Shown piece after piece: positions 1 through 7,064 of a DNA stretch of 15,455 bases; position 1 is the stretch's first letter, and every line of letters begins with the position of its first letter. A model generated the notes under the pieces. That model ran no database searches. It was not told where the DNA came from and saw only the letters and a list, made by a program, of their open reading frames with translations. Position numbers and translations under genes: made by a program. The stretch is from JAHJDR01 sp964609965 (GTDB lineage Bacteria > UBA10199 > JADGCS01), in assembly GCA_964609965.1 (NCBI GenBank), contig CAZSTS010000034.1:1-15455 (forward strand), read 5' to 3'.

Positions 1-49
1 AATTAGGAACCCATAAAGAAGAGCCTACGTACGGGGTTTCCTGGAATGT

Positions 50-75
50 AAAAAGGGCGGGTTTGAAACCCGCCC
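50..75 (-). terminator. Probable intrinsic terminator of the EamA-like gene
   Basis: A 21-bp palindrome (GGGCGGGTTT, one centre base, AAACCCGCCC) lies about 30 bases past the stop codon of the minus-strand membrane-protein gene. Read on the minus strand, the GC-rich stem is followed directly by five T residues, the layout of a rho-independent terminator. The same palindrome is also the core of a dispersed repeat in this window, so terminator function may be a by-product of repeat insertion. Confidence 0.55.
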
Positions 76-105
76 CTACTACGAACTCCGAACTACAAAC
101 TATTA
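55..105 (-). repeat. Dispersed palindromic repeat, copy 1
   Basis: On the minus strand this reads as a tail made of GTTCG/GTAGTTCGGA-like units, then GTAGGGGCGGG, then the matching arm CCCGCCC. The same layout (tail, GTAGGGGCGGG, TTT, AAACCCG) recurs at 2778-2820, where it overlaps the end of tlyA. A shorter relative with the same GTAGGG-RCG entry and CGTCC exit sits inside tlyA at 2883-2908. This copy begins right after the stop codon of the EamA-like gene. Confidence 0.6.
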
Positions 106-1245
106 TTACGCAGCACTCACCTCTTCTTTAGTCTCATTGGTGTTTGCCGATATATCATCATCAAGCTCATGAGTTTGAGCGAGTTCTTTTGCACGTTTCT
201 TTTCAGCTCTTGTGAGAAACATAATAGCGATAATGATGAGGCCAAGAGAAATCCATGCTGACGATCTTGGAAAACGACCACCAAAAAATCCCCAGAAAAG
301 AAGCGTGGCAGTTGTACCAGCAACAAGAGATGTCAGTCGATTAACCAGACCAGCAAATGTGGCAGTTCGTCCTTTGAACATGAAAATGAAAACCGAGAAG
401 AACGAAACAAGACCAAAGGCACAACCAGCTAATATGGCCCAGCCCCACATTGTGTGTGGCAAGGTGATAGCATTATGAAAAGCTGTTACCTGAGGAGCTG
501 TCCAACCAAACCATGCTGAAGAGTTGAAGATGAAATAGGAAACAACAAGGATGGTCGAAACCGCAGCATACTGCTCCCATGAAAAGAAAGCCTTGTTATC
601 ACGCTTTACACCTTTGCCTGCTGTATTCTTATAATAATTCATGATGTAAATCCTGATTGAATAGGCTCCGATGTAACTCAAAAGAGTTGCCATGGCCACA
701 ACAGATCCCACAAAATCAAAACTCCCAGATTTGGCAAACAAGACATGCATACCAATAGCACCTACAGCAAAAAGCACTGCTACATTTTCCTCCCAATAAA
801 CACTCTTTTTGAGAAGCCCTTGTTTGATTTGAATGGCATCAACAACGCGACTGATGATAATTACTGCCCCTCGCATAATGATCATAGCGACCATCACCGA
901 GATGGGAAGTGAATACATGATAGTTGTTGTGGGGATAATAATACCAGTACAAACACCAGAAGGTACAATGTAGAGAAGTTCTCTAGGAATCTTAATCCCT
1001 GCAAAACTAGTTAAGTTTTGTGATTGTAGGCGATACCACCTAAAAATCAATGTGATTGGCGTCACAATTGCGATTCCACCTAGTGTAGAATAAACCAAGA
1101 ACTCAAAACCCTTCATCCCTGGCAACCCTGCTTCAGTAGATCCCAAAAAATACTTAACAGTTAAACCCGTAATGACGTAAAAAGTAAAGTAGGCTATACA
1201 TAGTTGAATTAGCCGACCCGTTGACCCTTCTTTAGTATGTGACAT
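106..1245 (-). CDS. DMT/EamA-like ten-helix membrane transporter
   Basis: A 379-residue polytopic membrane protein. I count ten hydrophobic segments, at roughly residues 13-35, 45-68, 88-110, 113-136, 153-173, 178-203, 225-245, 265-292, 298-322 and 331-347, followed by a charged, acidic cytoplasmic-looking tail. Ten helices in two five-helix halves is typical of the drug/metabolite transporter superfamily, so the protein probably exports or exchanges a small metabolite in the inner membrane. The substrate cannot be read from sequence. An AAAGGAT ribosome-binding site precedes the ATG. The gene lies 46 bp downstream of the PhnD-like lipoprotein gene on the same strand, which suggests co-transcription. 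Family assignment rests on topology and general composition, not a diagnostic motif. Confidence 0.65.
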   Translation of the reverse strand: MSHTKEGSTGRLIQLCIAYFTFYVITGLTVKYFLGSTEAGLPGMKGFEFLVYSTLGGIAIVTPITLIFRWYRLQSQNLTSFAGIKIPRELLYIVPSGVCTGIIIPTTTIMYSLPISVMVAMIIMRGAVIIISRVVDAIQIKQGLLKKSVYWEENVAVLFAVGAIGMHVLFAKSGSFDFVGSVVAMATLLSYIGAYSIRIYIMNYYKNTAGKGVKRDNKAFFSWEQYAAVSTILVVSYFIFNSSAWFGWTAPQVTAFHNAITLPHTMWGWAILAGCAFGLVSFFSVFIFMFKGRTATFAGLVNRLTSLVAGTTATLLFWGFFGGRFPRSSAWISLGLIIIAIMFLTRAEKKRAKELAQTHELDDDISANTNETKEEVSAA

Positions 1246-1291
1246 GTTTTATCCTTTCTTAAGAATGATTACTTATAGGCTTTAAAAAAAT

Positions 1292-2269
1292 TTATTGGAC
1301 AGCCAATCCTGAAGAAACAATTTCTTTGTTATAGAAAGAAACGCCTCCTTTGGTGAGCTGCTCACTAGATTTTCCTAAAGTCTTTAGTACATTTTGCACA
1401 GCGTTGTAATCAGTGTCTTTCACCAACGCAAAACCATTAATATTATACAAATTGTACAATGTCTGTTTCCCCTCATCTGTACGCGCAAACTCCATAAGTG
1501 CCCCTATCAACTTAACTCGAACCTCGGCTGAGATTTTATTGCTAATAGCAACAGGGCCATTTGGAATCTCTGTTGTGTAGCCTATGATGCCTAATTTTTG
1601 AAGGGCATCTGGGTGTTTGTTGAGAATTGAAATTCGAGCATCTTCAGGCTGCCCTTTTTTATTGGGCTTTGAATAATAAGAAGCTGCTACATCTGCTTTT
1701 CCGTTATACACCATTTCAACAGCATTGCGGTGTCCCTCAGCAAATACCACCTTGCTTGGCTTGATGCTATTTTCTTCTATGGTTTTTAAAGGATAAAGAT
1801 AGCCTGCTGATGAAAAGGGGTCTGCAAAGGCAATTGCCTTGCCATTAACATCTTTTATTGAAGTGAGACCACTGTCTTTACGAGCAATAAATGCTCCTTT
1901 ATAAGACTTTTCACCTTCATAGAGATATTGGAGATAGGCATGGGCATCTGACCAATCCCTGGCCATGAGATAACCTAAAGTATTCATAAAGGCGATATCG
2001 GCCTTGCTCATATTAAAAGCCTCTATGATAGAGATAAAATTATCTGCATAAACAGTTTCCACAGCAAGATCTGTGTTTGCTTCAATGAATTTTTCAATAC
2101 GTGGCGCGTATTTGTCAAAAACAGCCTTGTCCTTTTTGGGCATGAAATAAAAACGAATCGGGTTATCTAAAGATCCCACATCCTTTGACTGACGAGAACA
2201 ATTTGTAAGTGTGAAAATTAAAGGAATTATAATAAGAATAGCTAAGAATAGATTTAATTTAGTTTTCAT
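1292..2269 (-). CDS. PhnD-type phosphate/phosphonate-binding periplasmic lipoprotein
   Basis: A 325-residue protein with a lysine-containing N-terminus, a hydrophobic stretch and a lipobox L21-T22-N23-C24, so it should be a lipid-anchored extracytoplasmic protein. The mature part resembles the PhnD/PtxB substrate-binding family: an early strand with FYFMPKKD, then a segment reading KADIAFMNTLGYLMARD, SIKDVNGKAIAFADPFSSAGYLYP, and VYNGKADVAASYYSKP. In that family such proteins deliver phosphonate, phosphite or phosphate to an ABC transporter. No ABC permease or ATPase is adjacent; the next gene on the strand encodes a ten-helix DMT-like protein. The AGGAG site eight bases before the ATG supports the start. 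The binding specificity is not determined. It may belong to the phosphate economy that dominates the region from 3737 to 7739. Confidence 0.8.
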   Translation of the reverse strand: MKTKLNLFLAILIIIPLIFTLTNCSRQSKDVGSLDNPIRFYFMPKKDKAVFDKYAPRIEKFIEANTDLAVETVYADNFISIIEAFNMSKADIAFMNTLGYLMARDWSDAHAYLQYLYEGEKSYKGAFIARKDSGLTSIKDVNGKAIAFADPFSSAGYLYPLKTIEENSIKPSKVVFAEGHRNAVEMVYNGKADVAASYYSKPNKKGQPEDARISILNKHPDALQKLGIIGYTTEIPNGPVAISNKISAEVRVKLIGALMEFARTDEGKQTLYNLYNINGFALVKDTDYNAVQNVLKTLGKSSEQLTKGGVSFYNKEIVSSGLAVQ

Positions 2270-2317
2270 GTTTTTCTCCTGTTAAAAGATGTAAACAATT
2301 GAAATACTTCTTGGCCT

Positions 2318-2351
2318 GACCTTACTCTAGCAAGGCCTAGGACCTTACTCT
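2318..2351. repeat. Pair of 11-bp direct repeats upstream of the phnD-like gene
   Basis: The sequence GACCTTACTCT occurs twice, at 2318-2328 and 2341-2351, 23 bases apart, with a CCTAGG-centred near-palindrome (AAGGCCTAGGACCTT) across the second copy. A further palindrome TAGAC-GA-GTCTA lies at 2384-2395. The region is the 227-base divergent spacer between the PhnD-like lipoprotein gene and the small membrane protein gene. Spaced repeats here could be a regulator's operator; no regulator can be named. Confidence 0.4.
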
Positions 2352-2412
2352 TGATATGTGATAATGGGGCTAGCACTTTTGCCTAGACGAGTCTACCTAT
2401 TGAAGGTTTTTT

Positions 2413-2442
2413 TTGATTTTCTTAACCATTACAATGTGTTAT
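2413..2442 (+). promoter_or_regulatory. Possible promoter of the small membrane protein gene
   Basis: TTGATT at 2413-2418 and TGTTAT at 2437-2442 are separated by 18 bases and lie 54 bases before the chosen ATG at 2497. Both hexamers match the sigma-70 consensus at four or five of six positions. In this AT-rich spacer such matches arise by chance fairly often, so support is weak. Confidence 0.3.
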
Positions 2443-2496
2443 GCGAAAAAAAACAGGTTCTTTAACCCCTTTCACCCCTTAGAAGGAGCTCTATCT

Positions 2497-2769
2497 ATGA
2501 ACATGTCCGAAACCAAAAATCTCTTTAATATGCTCGCAAAAATCCTCATCCGTTGTTTTTTGTATGGAATGATTTTGCTCGTCTTTGTTTTTGTATTTTT
2601 TCTTCTGGTTGATGACTGGGCATACAGCATCCATTCAAAATGGTATCAGATAACAAAAGATCAATTTGATCTTATCATGTACGTCAGCATGTCTTTTATC
2701 AAACTCAGTCTCTTTGTCTGGTTTTTGTTGCCGTATATTGCGATCAAGATGGTTTTGAGAAAGAAGTGA
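2497..2769 (+). CDS. Small two-helix membrane protein (DUF6868-like)
   Basis: A 90-residue protein with two hydrophobic helices, about residues 14-38 and 61-84. They are separated by a short loop that contains DDWAYSIHSKWYQITKDQFD. The start was placed at 2497, because AGAAGGAG at 2481-2488 gives a strong ribosome-binding site eight bases upstream; the open frame extends to 2413 but has no such site there. From memory, the loop (H-x-K-W-F/Y followed by a DxI/M-Y segment) resembles a family of small uncharacterised proteobacterial membrane proteins catalogued as DUF6868. I have not confirmed that. No function is known to me. It stands alone, converging on tlyA with a repeat element between them. 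Confidence 0.65.
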   Translation: MNMSETKNLFNMLAKILIRCFLYGMILLVFVFVFFLLVDDWAYSIHSKWYQITKDQFDLIMYVSMSFIKLSLFVWFLLPYIAIKMVLRKK

Positions 2770-2777
2770 TTTCCAAC

Positions 2778-2820
2778 GGACGGGTTTCAAACCCGCCCCT
2801 ACTCCGAACCACGAACCATC
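2778..2820 (-). repeat. Dispersed palindromic repeat, copy 2, supplying the tlyA stop codon
   Basis: The hairpin core is at 2778-2798 (GGACGGGTTT, centre base, AAACCCGCCC; one mismatch). On the minus strand it is preceded by the tail GGTTCGTGGTTCGGAG and the junction GTAGGGG. The TAG of this junction is the stop codon of tlyA, and the last residues of that protein (about VRGSE) are encoded by the tail. Relative of copy 1 at 55-105. The hairpin could also act as a terminator between the convergent genes, though no T-run follows it on either strand. Confidence 0.65.
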
Positions 2821-3626
2821 AACAAGTACTCCACATTCCCATCCGCCCCTTTGATGGGGGACTCGGTGATTTGAATGGTTGCGGACGACCACAGGGGATC
2901 GTCCCTACAAAAATCGACGATAAATTTTTTCACATCTTCAACAACCTGCTTGCGAAGGCCTTCATCGCGAACAATCCCACCCTTGCCGACTTTCTCAGGG
3001 CCAACTTCGAATTGAGGTTTGATGAGAATAATGAGGACCTTGGGCTCTTGGGTCCTTGGGTCCTTGGTTTCTTCCTGAGGCCCTAAGGCCCTAAGGTCCA
3101 AAGGCCCAGATAATATTTCCAATATTTTTGGAATAAGTTTCTTCACCGAAATAAAAGAAACATCCATCACACATACATCAATAGGATCTTGGATTTTTGA
3201 AATGTCGAAATGGCGAAAATTTTCACGTTCGAAATTGATAACACGTTCATCGTTTCTCAATTTCCAATGGAGTTGTCCATAACCGACGTCAACACAGTAG
3301 ACCTTTGAAGCCCCATTTTGCAAAAGACAATCTGTAAAACCTCCAGTAGAAGCCCCCACATCTAGACAGATCTTATTTCCCACATCGATATTAAATTCCT
3401 TGAGTGCTTTTTCGAGCTTAAGCCCTCCACGCCCAACATACGGCATGTCTTCTTTGAGTTTGATGTCAACATCGGAGACGAAAGATGTCCCTGCCTTATC
3501 CACAACTTCACCTTCGACCAAAACACTGCCTGCCATAATAAGCGCCTGGGCCTTTGAGCGAGTTTCTACAAGATCTTTTTGAACGAGAAGTTGATCAAGA
3601 CGAGTTTTGGTTTTTTTACCCTTCAT
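2799..3626 (-). CDS. tlyA: TlyA-family 2'-O-ribose rRNA methyltransferase with repeat insertions
   Basis: This protein methylates cytidine ribose in rRNA using S-adenosylmethionine if it behaves like known TlyA. It has an N-terminal S4 RNA-binding domain (RLDQLLVQKDLVETRSKAQ, then the GSVLVEGEVVDKAGT turn). An FtsJ/RrmJ-like Rossmann domain follows, with the SAM-binding motif CLDVGASTGGFTDCLL, then VCVMDVSFIS, IKPQFEVG and the C-terminal ESPIKGADGNVEYLL. The start at 3626 is preferred over an upstream in-frame ATG because GGAGAAAGGGG precedes it; this gives 275 residues. Two stretches look foreign to the family: residues about 173-198 (PLDLRALGPQEETKDPRTQ), encoded by GG-N-CC octamer repeats, and about 240-248 (CRDDPLWSS), encoded by a palindromic repeat. 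Both are in frame and the conserved motifs around them are intact, so the gene is probably functional. It is divergent from phoB. Confidence 0.88.
   Translation of the reverse strand: MKGKKTKTRLDQLLVQKDLVETRSKAQALIMAGSVLVEGEVVDKAGTSFVSDVDIKLKEDMPYVGRGGLKLEKALKEFNIDVGNKICLDVGASTGGFTDCLLQNGASKVYCVDVGYGQLHWKLRNDERVINFERENFRHFDISKIQDPIDVCVMDVSFISVKKLIPKILEILSGPLDLRALGPQEETKDPRTQEPKVLIILIKPQFEVGPEKVGKGGIVRDEGLRKQVVEDVKKFIVDFCRDDPLWSSATIQITESPIKGADGNVEYLLMVRGSE
2883..2908 (-). repeat. Palindromic repeat inside tlyA
   Basis: On the minus strand the element reads GTAGGGACGA, loop, TCGTCC, with GGACGA/TCGTCC arms at 2883-2888 and 2899-2904. It begins with the same GTAGGG-RCG motif as the copies at 55-105 and 2778-2820 but has a different stem. 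It lies in frame in tlyA and encodes roughly CRDDPLWSS between the penultimate helix and the conserved ESPIKG motif. Confidence 0.55.
3035..3110. repeat. GG-N-CC octamer repeat array inside tlyA
   Basis: Right half: four consecutive 8-bp units on the plus strand, GGCCCTAA, GGCCCTAA, GGTCCAAA, GGCCCAGA. Left half: units of the inverse type with GGACC, GGGTCCTT and GGGTCCTT at the same 8-bp period. An 11-13 base purine/pyrimidine spacer separates the halves. The same period and unit type make up the intergenic element at 9894-9978, and both end at an AATATT sequence. Here the array is translated as part of TlyA, inserted just before the conserved IKPQFEVG strand. Confidence 0.65.
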
Positions 3627-3736
3627 TTCCACCCCTTTCTCCATCATATTGGTAAAACGAGTCAATTGATTAATAGGAAAGCCATAAACTTCGAAAATAG
3701 TTGCGCCCTTGCCTTGCGTTAAACTAGAAATTCATT

Positions 3737-4423
3737 ATGGCTAAAGAATACATCCTTGTTGTCGAAGATGACACTGATATTTTAGAGATGATTCTGTATA
3801 ATCTGAAAAACGAAGGATACAAAACCACACCAGCACTTAGTGGAGAAAAAGCCCTCGAACAGATAAAAATAAGTTTTCCAGATCTTATTATTCTCGACAT
3901 CATGTTGCCAGGTATTGATGGGCTAGATGTATGCAAAAAACTCAAAACAAAAGAAGAAACTGCTAACATCCCTGTTATTATGCTCACGGCAAAATCCCAA
4001 GAGGCCGACAAAGTCCTTGGCCTGGAATTGGGCGCAGATGATTATATGACAAAACCTTTTAGCCCAAAAGAACTCATGGCCCGCATAAAGGCTGTTTTAA
4101 GAAGAGGAAAAAAGGCTCCTTCGTCCACACAAAGAATCGTAACAGGCAATCTTGTTATCGACAACCAGCAACACAAGGTCTTGGTTTCTGAAAAAGAAAT
4201 TGCCCTGACATTAACTGAATTCAAACTTCTTTCCTGTCTAGCTCAAAACCCCGGCATTTTGCTTACAAGAGATAAAATACTTTCCCTTGTTTTTGGTTAT
4301 GACTCAAAAAGCTACAGTCGAACCATTGATTCTCATATCAAATCTCTCAGAAAAAAATTAGGCCCTGCTCAAAGCAAGATTGAGACCATCAGAGGGCTTG
4401 GATACAGGTTTAAAAATGTATAG
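3737..4423 (+). CDS. phoB: PhoB-like phosphate response regulator
   Basis: A 228-residue OmpR/PhoB-family regulator. The receiver domain spans about 5-120 with acidic pocket E10-D11-D12, phosphoacceptor D54 (ILDIMLPG), T84 and K106 in place. The winged-helix DNA-binding domain spans about 130-228 (LTLTEFKLLSCLAQNPGILLTR, then RTIDSHIKSLRKKLG and ETIRGLGYRF). When phosphorylated it should bind Pho boxes; a good candidate site lies before the phosphate cotransporter gene at 5863. The gene overlaps the kinase gene by eight bases, so the two are co-translated. The ATG has no Shine-Dalgarno sequence, and a TAAACT hexamer ends 11 bases before it, so the mRNA may have almost no leader. The downstream phosphate genes are the reason to call it PhoB and not another OmpR-type regulator. 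Confidence 0.9.
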   Translation: MAKEYILVVEDDTDILEMILYNLKNEGYKTTPALSGEKALEQIKISFPDLIILDIMLPGIDGLDVCKKLKTKEETANIPVIMLTAKSQEADKVLGLELGADDYMTKPFSPKELMARIKAVLRRGKKAPSSTQRIVTGNLVIDNQQHKVLVSEKEIALTLTEFKLLSCLAQNPGILLTRDKILSLVFGYDSKSYSRTIDSHIKSLRKKLGPAQSKIETIRGLGYRFKNV

Positions 4424-5852
4424 TCTCAAAAATAAAATTTTTTGGAAATTTCTTAGTGCTTATATTCTACTGATTGTTGCCGCTATCTTTGTATTCAATT
4501 TCTTTGTAGGCCTAAAGCTTGAAAGTTATTATGAGCAAAAAATCTCAGATAAACTAAAAAGCAACGCCCTCCTCGTGGGCGAGCTCTTGGCTAGTGATAT
4601 TCTAGATAATGACGTAGAGTCTATTAAGAAAAAAACCCTCTCACTAGGAAAAAAACTTAATTACCGCATCACTGTGATTAAACCAAATGGAAAGGTAATT
4701 GGAGATTCGAAACATAACCCAGAAACAATGGAAAACCACAGCGATAGACCAGAAATTACCAAAGCCCTCAAATTTGAAGTAACTGAAAGCAAAAGATTTA
4801 GCGATACCTTAGGCTATCATATGAAATATGTAGCTCTGCCCTTAATAAGAGACAAAAAAGTCATTGTCGTTATCAGGATTGCTCTTTCATTAGAAAAAAT
4901 TGAACAACAAATGAGGTTTATTTACGGAATTGTTTTGCTTGGTGGTCTTGTCACGTTTTTCTTTGCAATGATTTTTGGCTATCTTACATCCAAGAAAATC
5001 ACTAACCCTATCCGCGAAATGAAGGAAATTGCCAAAAGCATTTCAATAGGAAATTTCAGCAAAAGAATTGCTATAAAAAACAAGGATGAGCTTGGTGACC
5101 TAGGGAGATCACTCAATATAATGGCTGATGACCTAGAAACCCAAATTAGCCACTTAAAAAAAGCTGACCAAATAAGAACAGATTTTGTTGCCAATGTTTC
5201 TCATGAGCTCAAAACCCCCCTCACATCTATCAAAGGTTTTGTAGAAACACTGGAACACGGTGCTTTGGAGGACAAAGAAAATGCCCAGCGCTTTCTAGCT
5301 ATTATAAAAAAGCACGCTAACAATTTAAACCATATAGTTGATGATCTTTTAAAGCTGTCCGAATTAGAATCCAACAAGGATGTGCTCGACAGAACCAACT
5401 GTGACCTCAAAGCTTGTATTGATGAAGCTCTATTGGGCTTTGACCACATGATAAAAACAAAAAAACACGATGTAAAACTTGAGTTTCAGGGCTCTGATTT
5501 TTCACTCATCGCAGACAAAACAAAGATTGAGCAGGTCTTTGTCAACATCATCGAAAATGCCATAAAATATACGGAGTCAGGAGGCCTAATCTCAATAAAA
5601 CTCGCTAGCGAGAATAAACATCTTAAAATTGCCATTGAAGACAATGGTATTGGCATTCCAAAAGAGCACCTGAACAGGGTTTTTGAAAGATTTTACCGAG
5701 TGGATAAAGCTCGCTCGCGCAAACAAGGAGGCACAGGCCTGGGTCTTTCAATCGTAAAGCACATAGTCCTTTTACACAACGGTACAGTCAAAATAGACAG
5801 CCTCCCAAACCAAGGCACAAAAGTCATAATATCCCTTCCCACCAACGTTTAG
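4416..5852 (+). CDS. phoR: PhoR-like membrane sensor histidine kinase
   Basis: A 478-residue kinase, partner of the preceding regulator. It has two membrane helices (about 10-31 and 168-190) enclosing an extracytoplasmic region of about 130 residues with a PAS/cache-like stretch (YRITVIKPNGKVIGDS). A HAMP linker follows (about 190-243), then the dimerisation/phosphoacceptor helix with H263 in VSHELKTPLT. The HATPase domain shows all boxes: N (NIIENAIKY), G1 (DNGIGIP), F (FERFYRVD) and G2 (GGTGLGLSIVKHI). The start at 4416 overlaps the end of phoB and gives a protein beginning MYSLKNKIFW, directly before the first helix; an earlier in-frame codon at 4380 is less likely. It would phosphorylate PhoB under phosphate limitation. 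The absence of a cytoplasmic PAS between HAMP and the His box differs from E. coli PhoR. Confidence 0.88.
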   Translation: MYSLKNKIFWKFLSAYILLIVAAIFVFNFFVGLKLESYYEQKISDKLKSNALLVGELLASDILDNDVESIKKKTLSLGKKLNYRITVIKPNGKVIGDSKHNPETMENHSDRPEITKALKFEVTESKRFSDTLGYHMKYVALPLIRDKKVIVVIRIALSLEKIEQQMRFIYGIVLLGGLVTFFFAMIFGYLTSKKITNPIREMKEIAKSISIGNFSKRIAIKNKDELGDLGRSLNIMADDLETQISHLKKADQIRTDFVANVSHELKTPLTSIKGFVETLEHGALEDKENAQRFLAIIKKHANNLNHIVDDLLKLSELESNKDVLDRTNCDLKACIDEALLGFDHMIKTKKHDVKLEFQGSDFSLIADKTKIEQVFVNIIENAIKYTESGGLISIKLASENKHLKIAIEDNGIGIPKEHLNRVFERFYRVDKARSRKQGGTGLGLSIVKHIVLLHNGTVKIDSLPNQGTKVIISLPTNV

Positions 5853-5862
5853 CCCCTCAAAT

Positions 5863-5917
5863 TTTCACAGAATCTTCACAAAACCTCCGTCAAGTATCCA
5901 CACAAAAAATGTATAGT
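5863..5917 (+). promoter_or_regulatory. Pho box and promoter of the phosphate cotransporter gene
   Basis: Four consecutive units with an 11-bp period: TTTCACA-gaat (5863), CTTCACA-aaac (5874), CTCCGTC-aagt (5885) and ATCCACA-caaa (5896). Direct 7-bp repeats at 11-bp spacing are the known layout of PhoB sites, and the first two units match it best. A -10 hexamer TATAGT follows at 5912-5917, with the repeats where a -35 box would be, as in activated Pho promoters. Only ten bases separate the -10 from the ATG at 5928 and there is no ribosome-binding site, so the transcript should be nearly leaderless. Confidence 0.7.
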
Positions 5918-5927
5918 CTGATCATCT

Positions 5928-7055
5928 ATGAATAATAAAACATACATCAGTTTACTTAAAATAGGTCTTGTTCTCTTGGCACTCTATTTTTTTCTTGTAA
6001 GCATTGGCCTTATGGGAACAGCCTTTAAAGGTTTTGGCAAGGGCTTTGCCGAAAGCCTTCTCAACACAACAGCAAATCCTTTTGTGGGTCTCTTTATAGG
6101 TATTTTAGCAACGAGTCTTGTTCAAAGCTCATCAACGACAACCTCGATTGTTGTTGGCATGGTCGCTTCAGGTGTTATTTCAATTAGCAATGCTATCCCC
6201 ATTATGATGGGTGCCAATATTGGAACAACTGTCACAAACACGATTGTTTCTTTAGGCCACATCACACGCAAAGAAGAATTTAAACGCGCGGTAGCTGGGG
6301 CAACCGTTCATGATTTTTTTAATCTAATCTGTGTAGCCATTATGTTTCCATTAGAACTCGCCACTGGATTTTTGCAAAAAATGGCTACAAACCTAGCTAC
6401 TATCTTTTCTTCTGTTGGCGGCATTAAGTTTACAAGCCCTATCAAGGCCATTACAAAGCCAACCATTAATCTGATCAAGGATGTTTTTACGAGTGACCTC
6501 TCTTTACAAAAAAACTTAGCATATATTTTGATTCTTAGCCTTTCTGTAATTTTTCTCTTTTCTTCTCTGTATTTCATTGTCAAACTCATGAGATCCCTTG
6601 TCATGCAAACAACAGGCACAGCCCTTCACAGAGCCACAGAAAAAGGGGGCGCCATTGCCATTCTTGTAGGCCTAGGTTTTACTATATTTGTTCAAAGCAG
6701 CTCCATCACAACCTCATTGCTCATCCCTTTGATTGGTGCTGGCATTCTCACAGTAGAACTGGTTTTCCCAATAACTATTGGAGCCAATATTGGCACAACG
6801 ACCACAGCCATCTTAGCTTCTTTTGCTACAGGGAATATCGCTGCCATCACCATTGCTTTTGTCCATTTGTTGTTTAATATTATTGGCACTTGTGTCATTT
6901 ACCCTATTAGGAGAATCAGAGAAGTACCCATCAAGCTCTCTAAAGGACTTGGAGAGCTTGCTTTTAATAAAAGAAGGTGGGCCATTTTTTATGTTATAGG
7001 GGTCTTTTTTATTATCCCTGTTATTTTAATCACAGTTTCTAATTTTTTTAGTTAA
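5928..7055 (+). CDS. Na+/phosphate cotransporter, NptA type
   Basis: A 375-residue inner-membrane protein of the Na/Pi-cotransporter family (type II, PF02690 as I know it). It shows the family's internal duplication: QSSSTTTS at residues 66-73 with GANIGTT at 95-101, and again QSSSITTS at 256-263 with GANIGTT at 285-291. The paired QSSS motifs form the sodium and phosphate sites in characterised members. The rest is almost all hydrophobic helices with short loops. Many bacterial homologues carry a C-terminal PhoU domain; here that domain is a separate gene starting ten bases downstream. The gene follows phoBR and has a Pho-box-like repeat upstream, so induction by phosphate starvation is likely. 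Direction (uptake or overflow export) cannot be decided from sequence. Confidence 0.88.
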   Translation: MNNKTYISLLKIGLVLLALYFFLVSIGLMGTAFKGFGKGFAESLLNTTANPFVGLFIGILATSLVQSSSTTTSIVVGMVASGVISISNAIPIMMGANIGTTVTNTIVSLGHITRKEEFKRAVAGATVHDFFNLICVAIMFPLELATGFLQKMATNLATIFSSVGGIKFTSPIKAITKPTINLIKDVFTSDLSLQKNLAYILILSLSVIFLFSSLYFIVKLMRSLVMQTTGTALHRATEKGGAIAILVGLGFTIFVQSSSITTSLLIPLIGAGILTVELVFPITIGANIGTTTTAILASFATGNIAAITIAFVHLLFNIIGTCVIYPIRRIREVPIKLSKGLGELAFNKRRWAIFYVIGVFFIIPVILITVSNFFS

Positions 7056-7064
7056 GGAGGAAAA

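Noticed and set aside
212..478. Open frame on the plus strand opposite the EamA-like gene
   Set aside because: It is antisense to a well-supported membrane protein gene and has the basic, low-complexity composition typical of a shadow frame.
2413..2496. N-terminal extension of the small membrane protein
   Set aside because: The start at 2497 has a strong AGAAGGAG site, and the extension overlaps the probable promoter.
3627..3665. Upstream in-frame starts of tlyA adding up to 13 residues
   Set aside because: No ribosome-binding site precedes them, while GGAGAAAGGGG precedes the ATG at 3626, and the S4 domain begins just after it.
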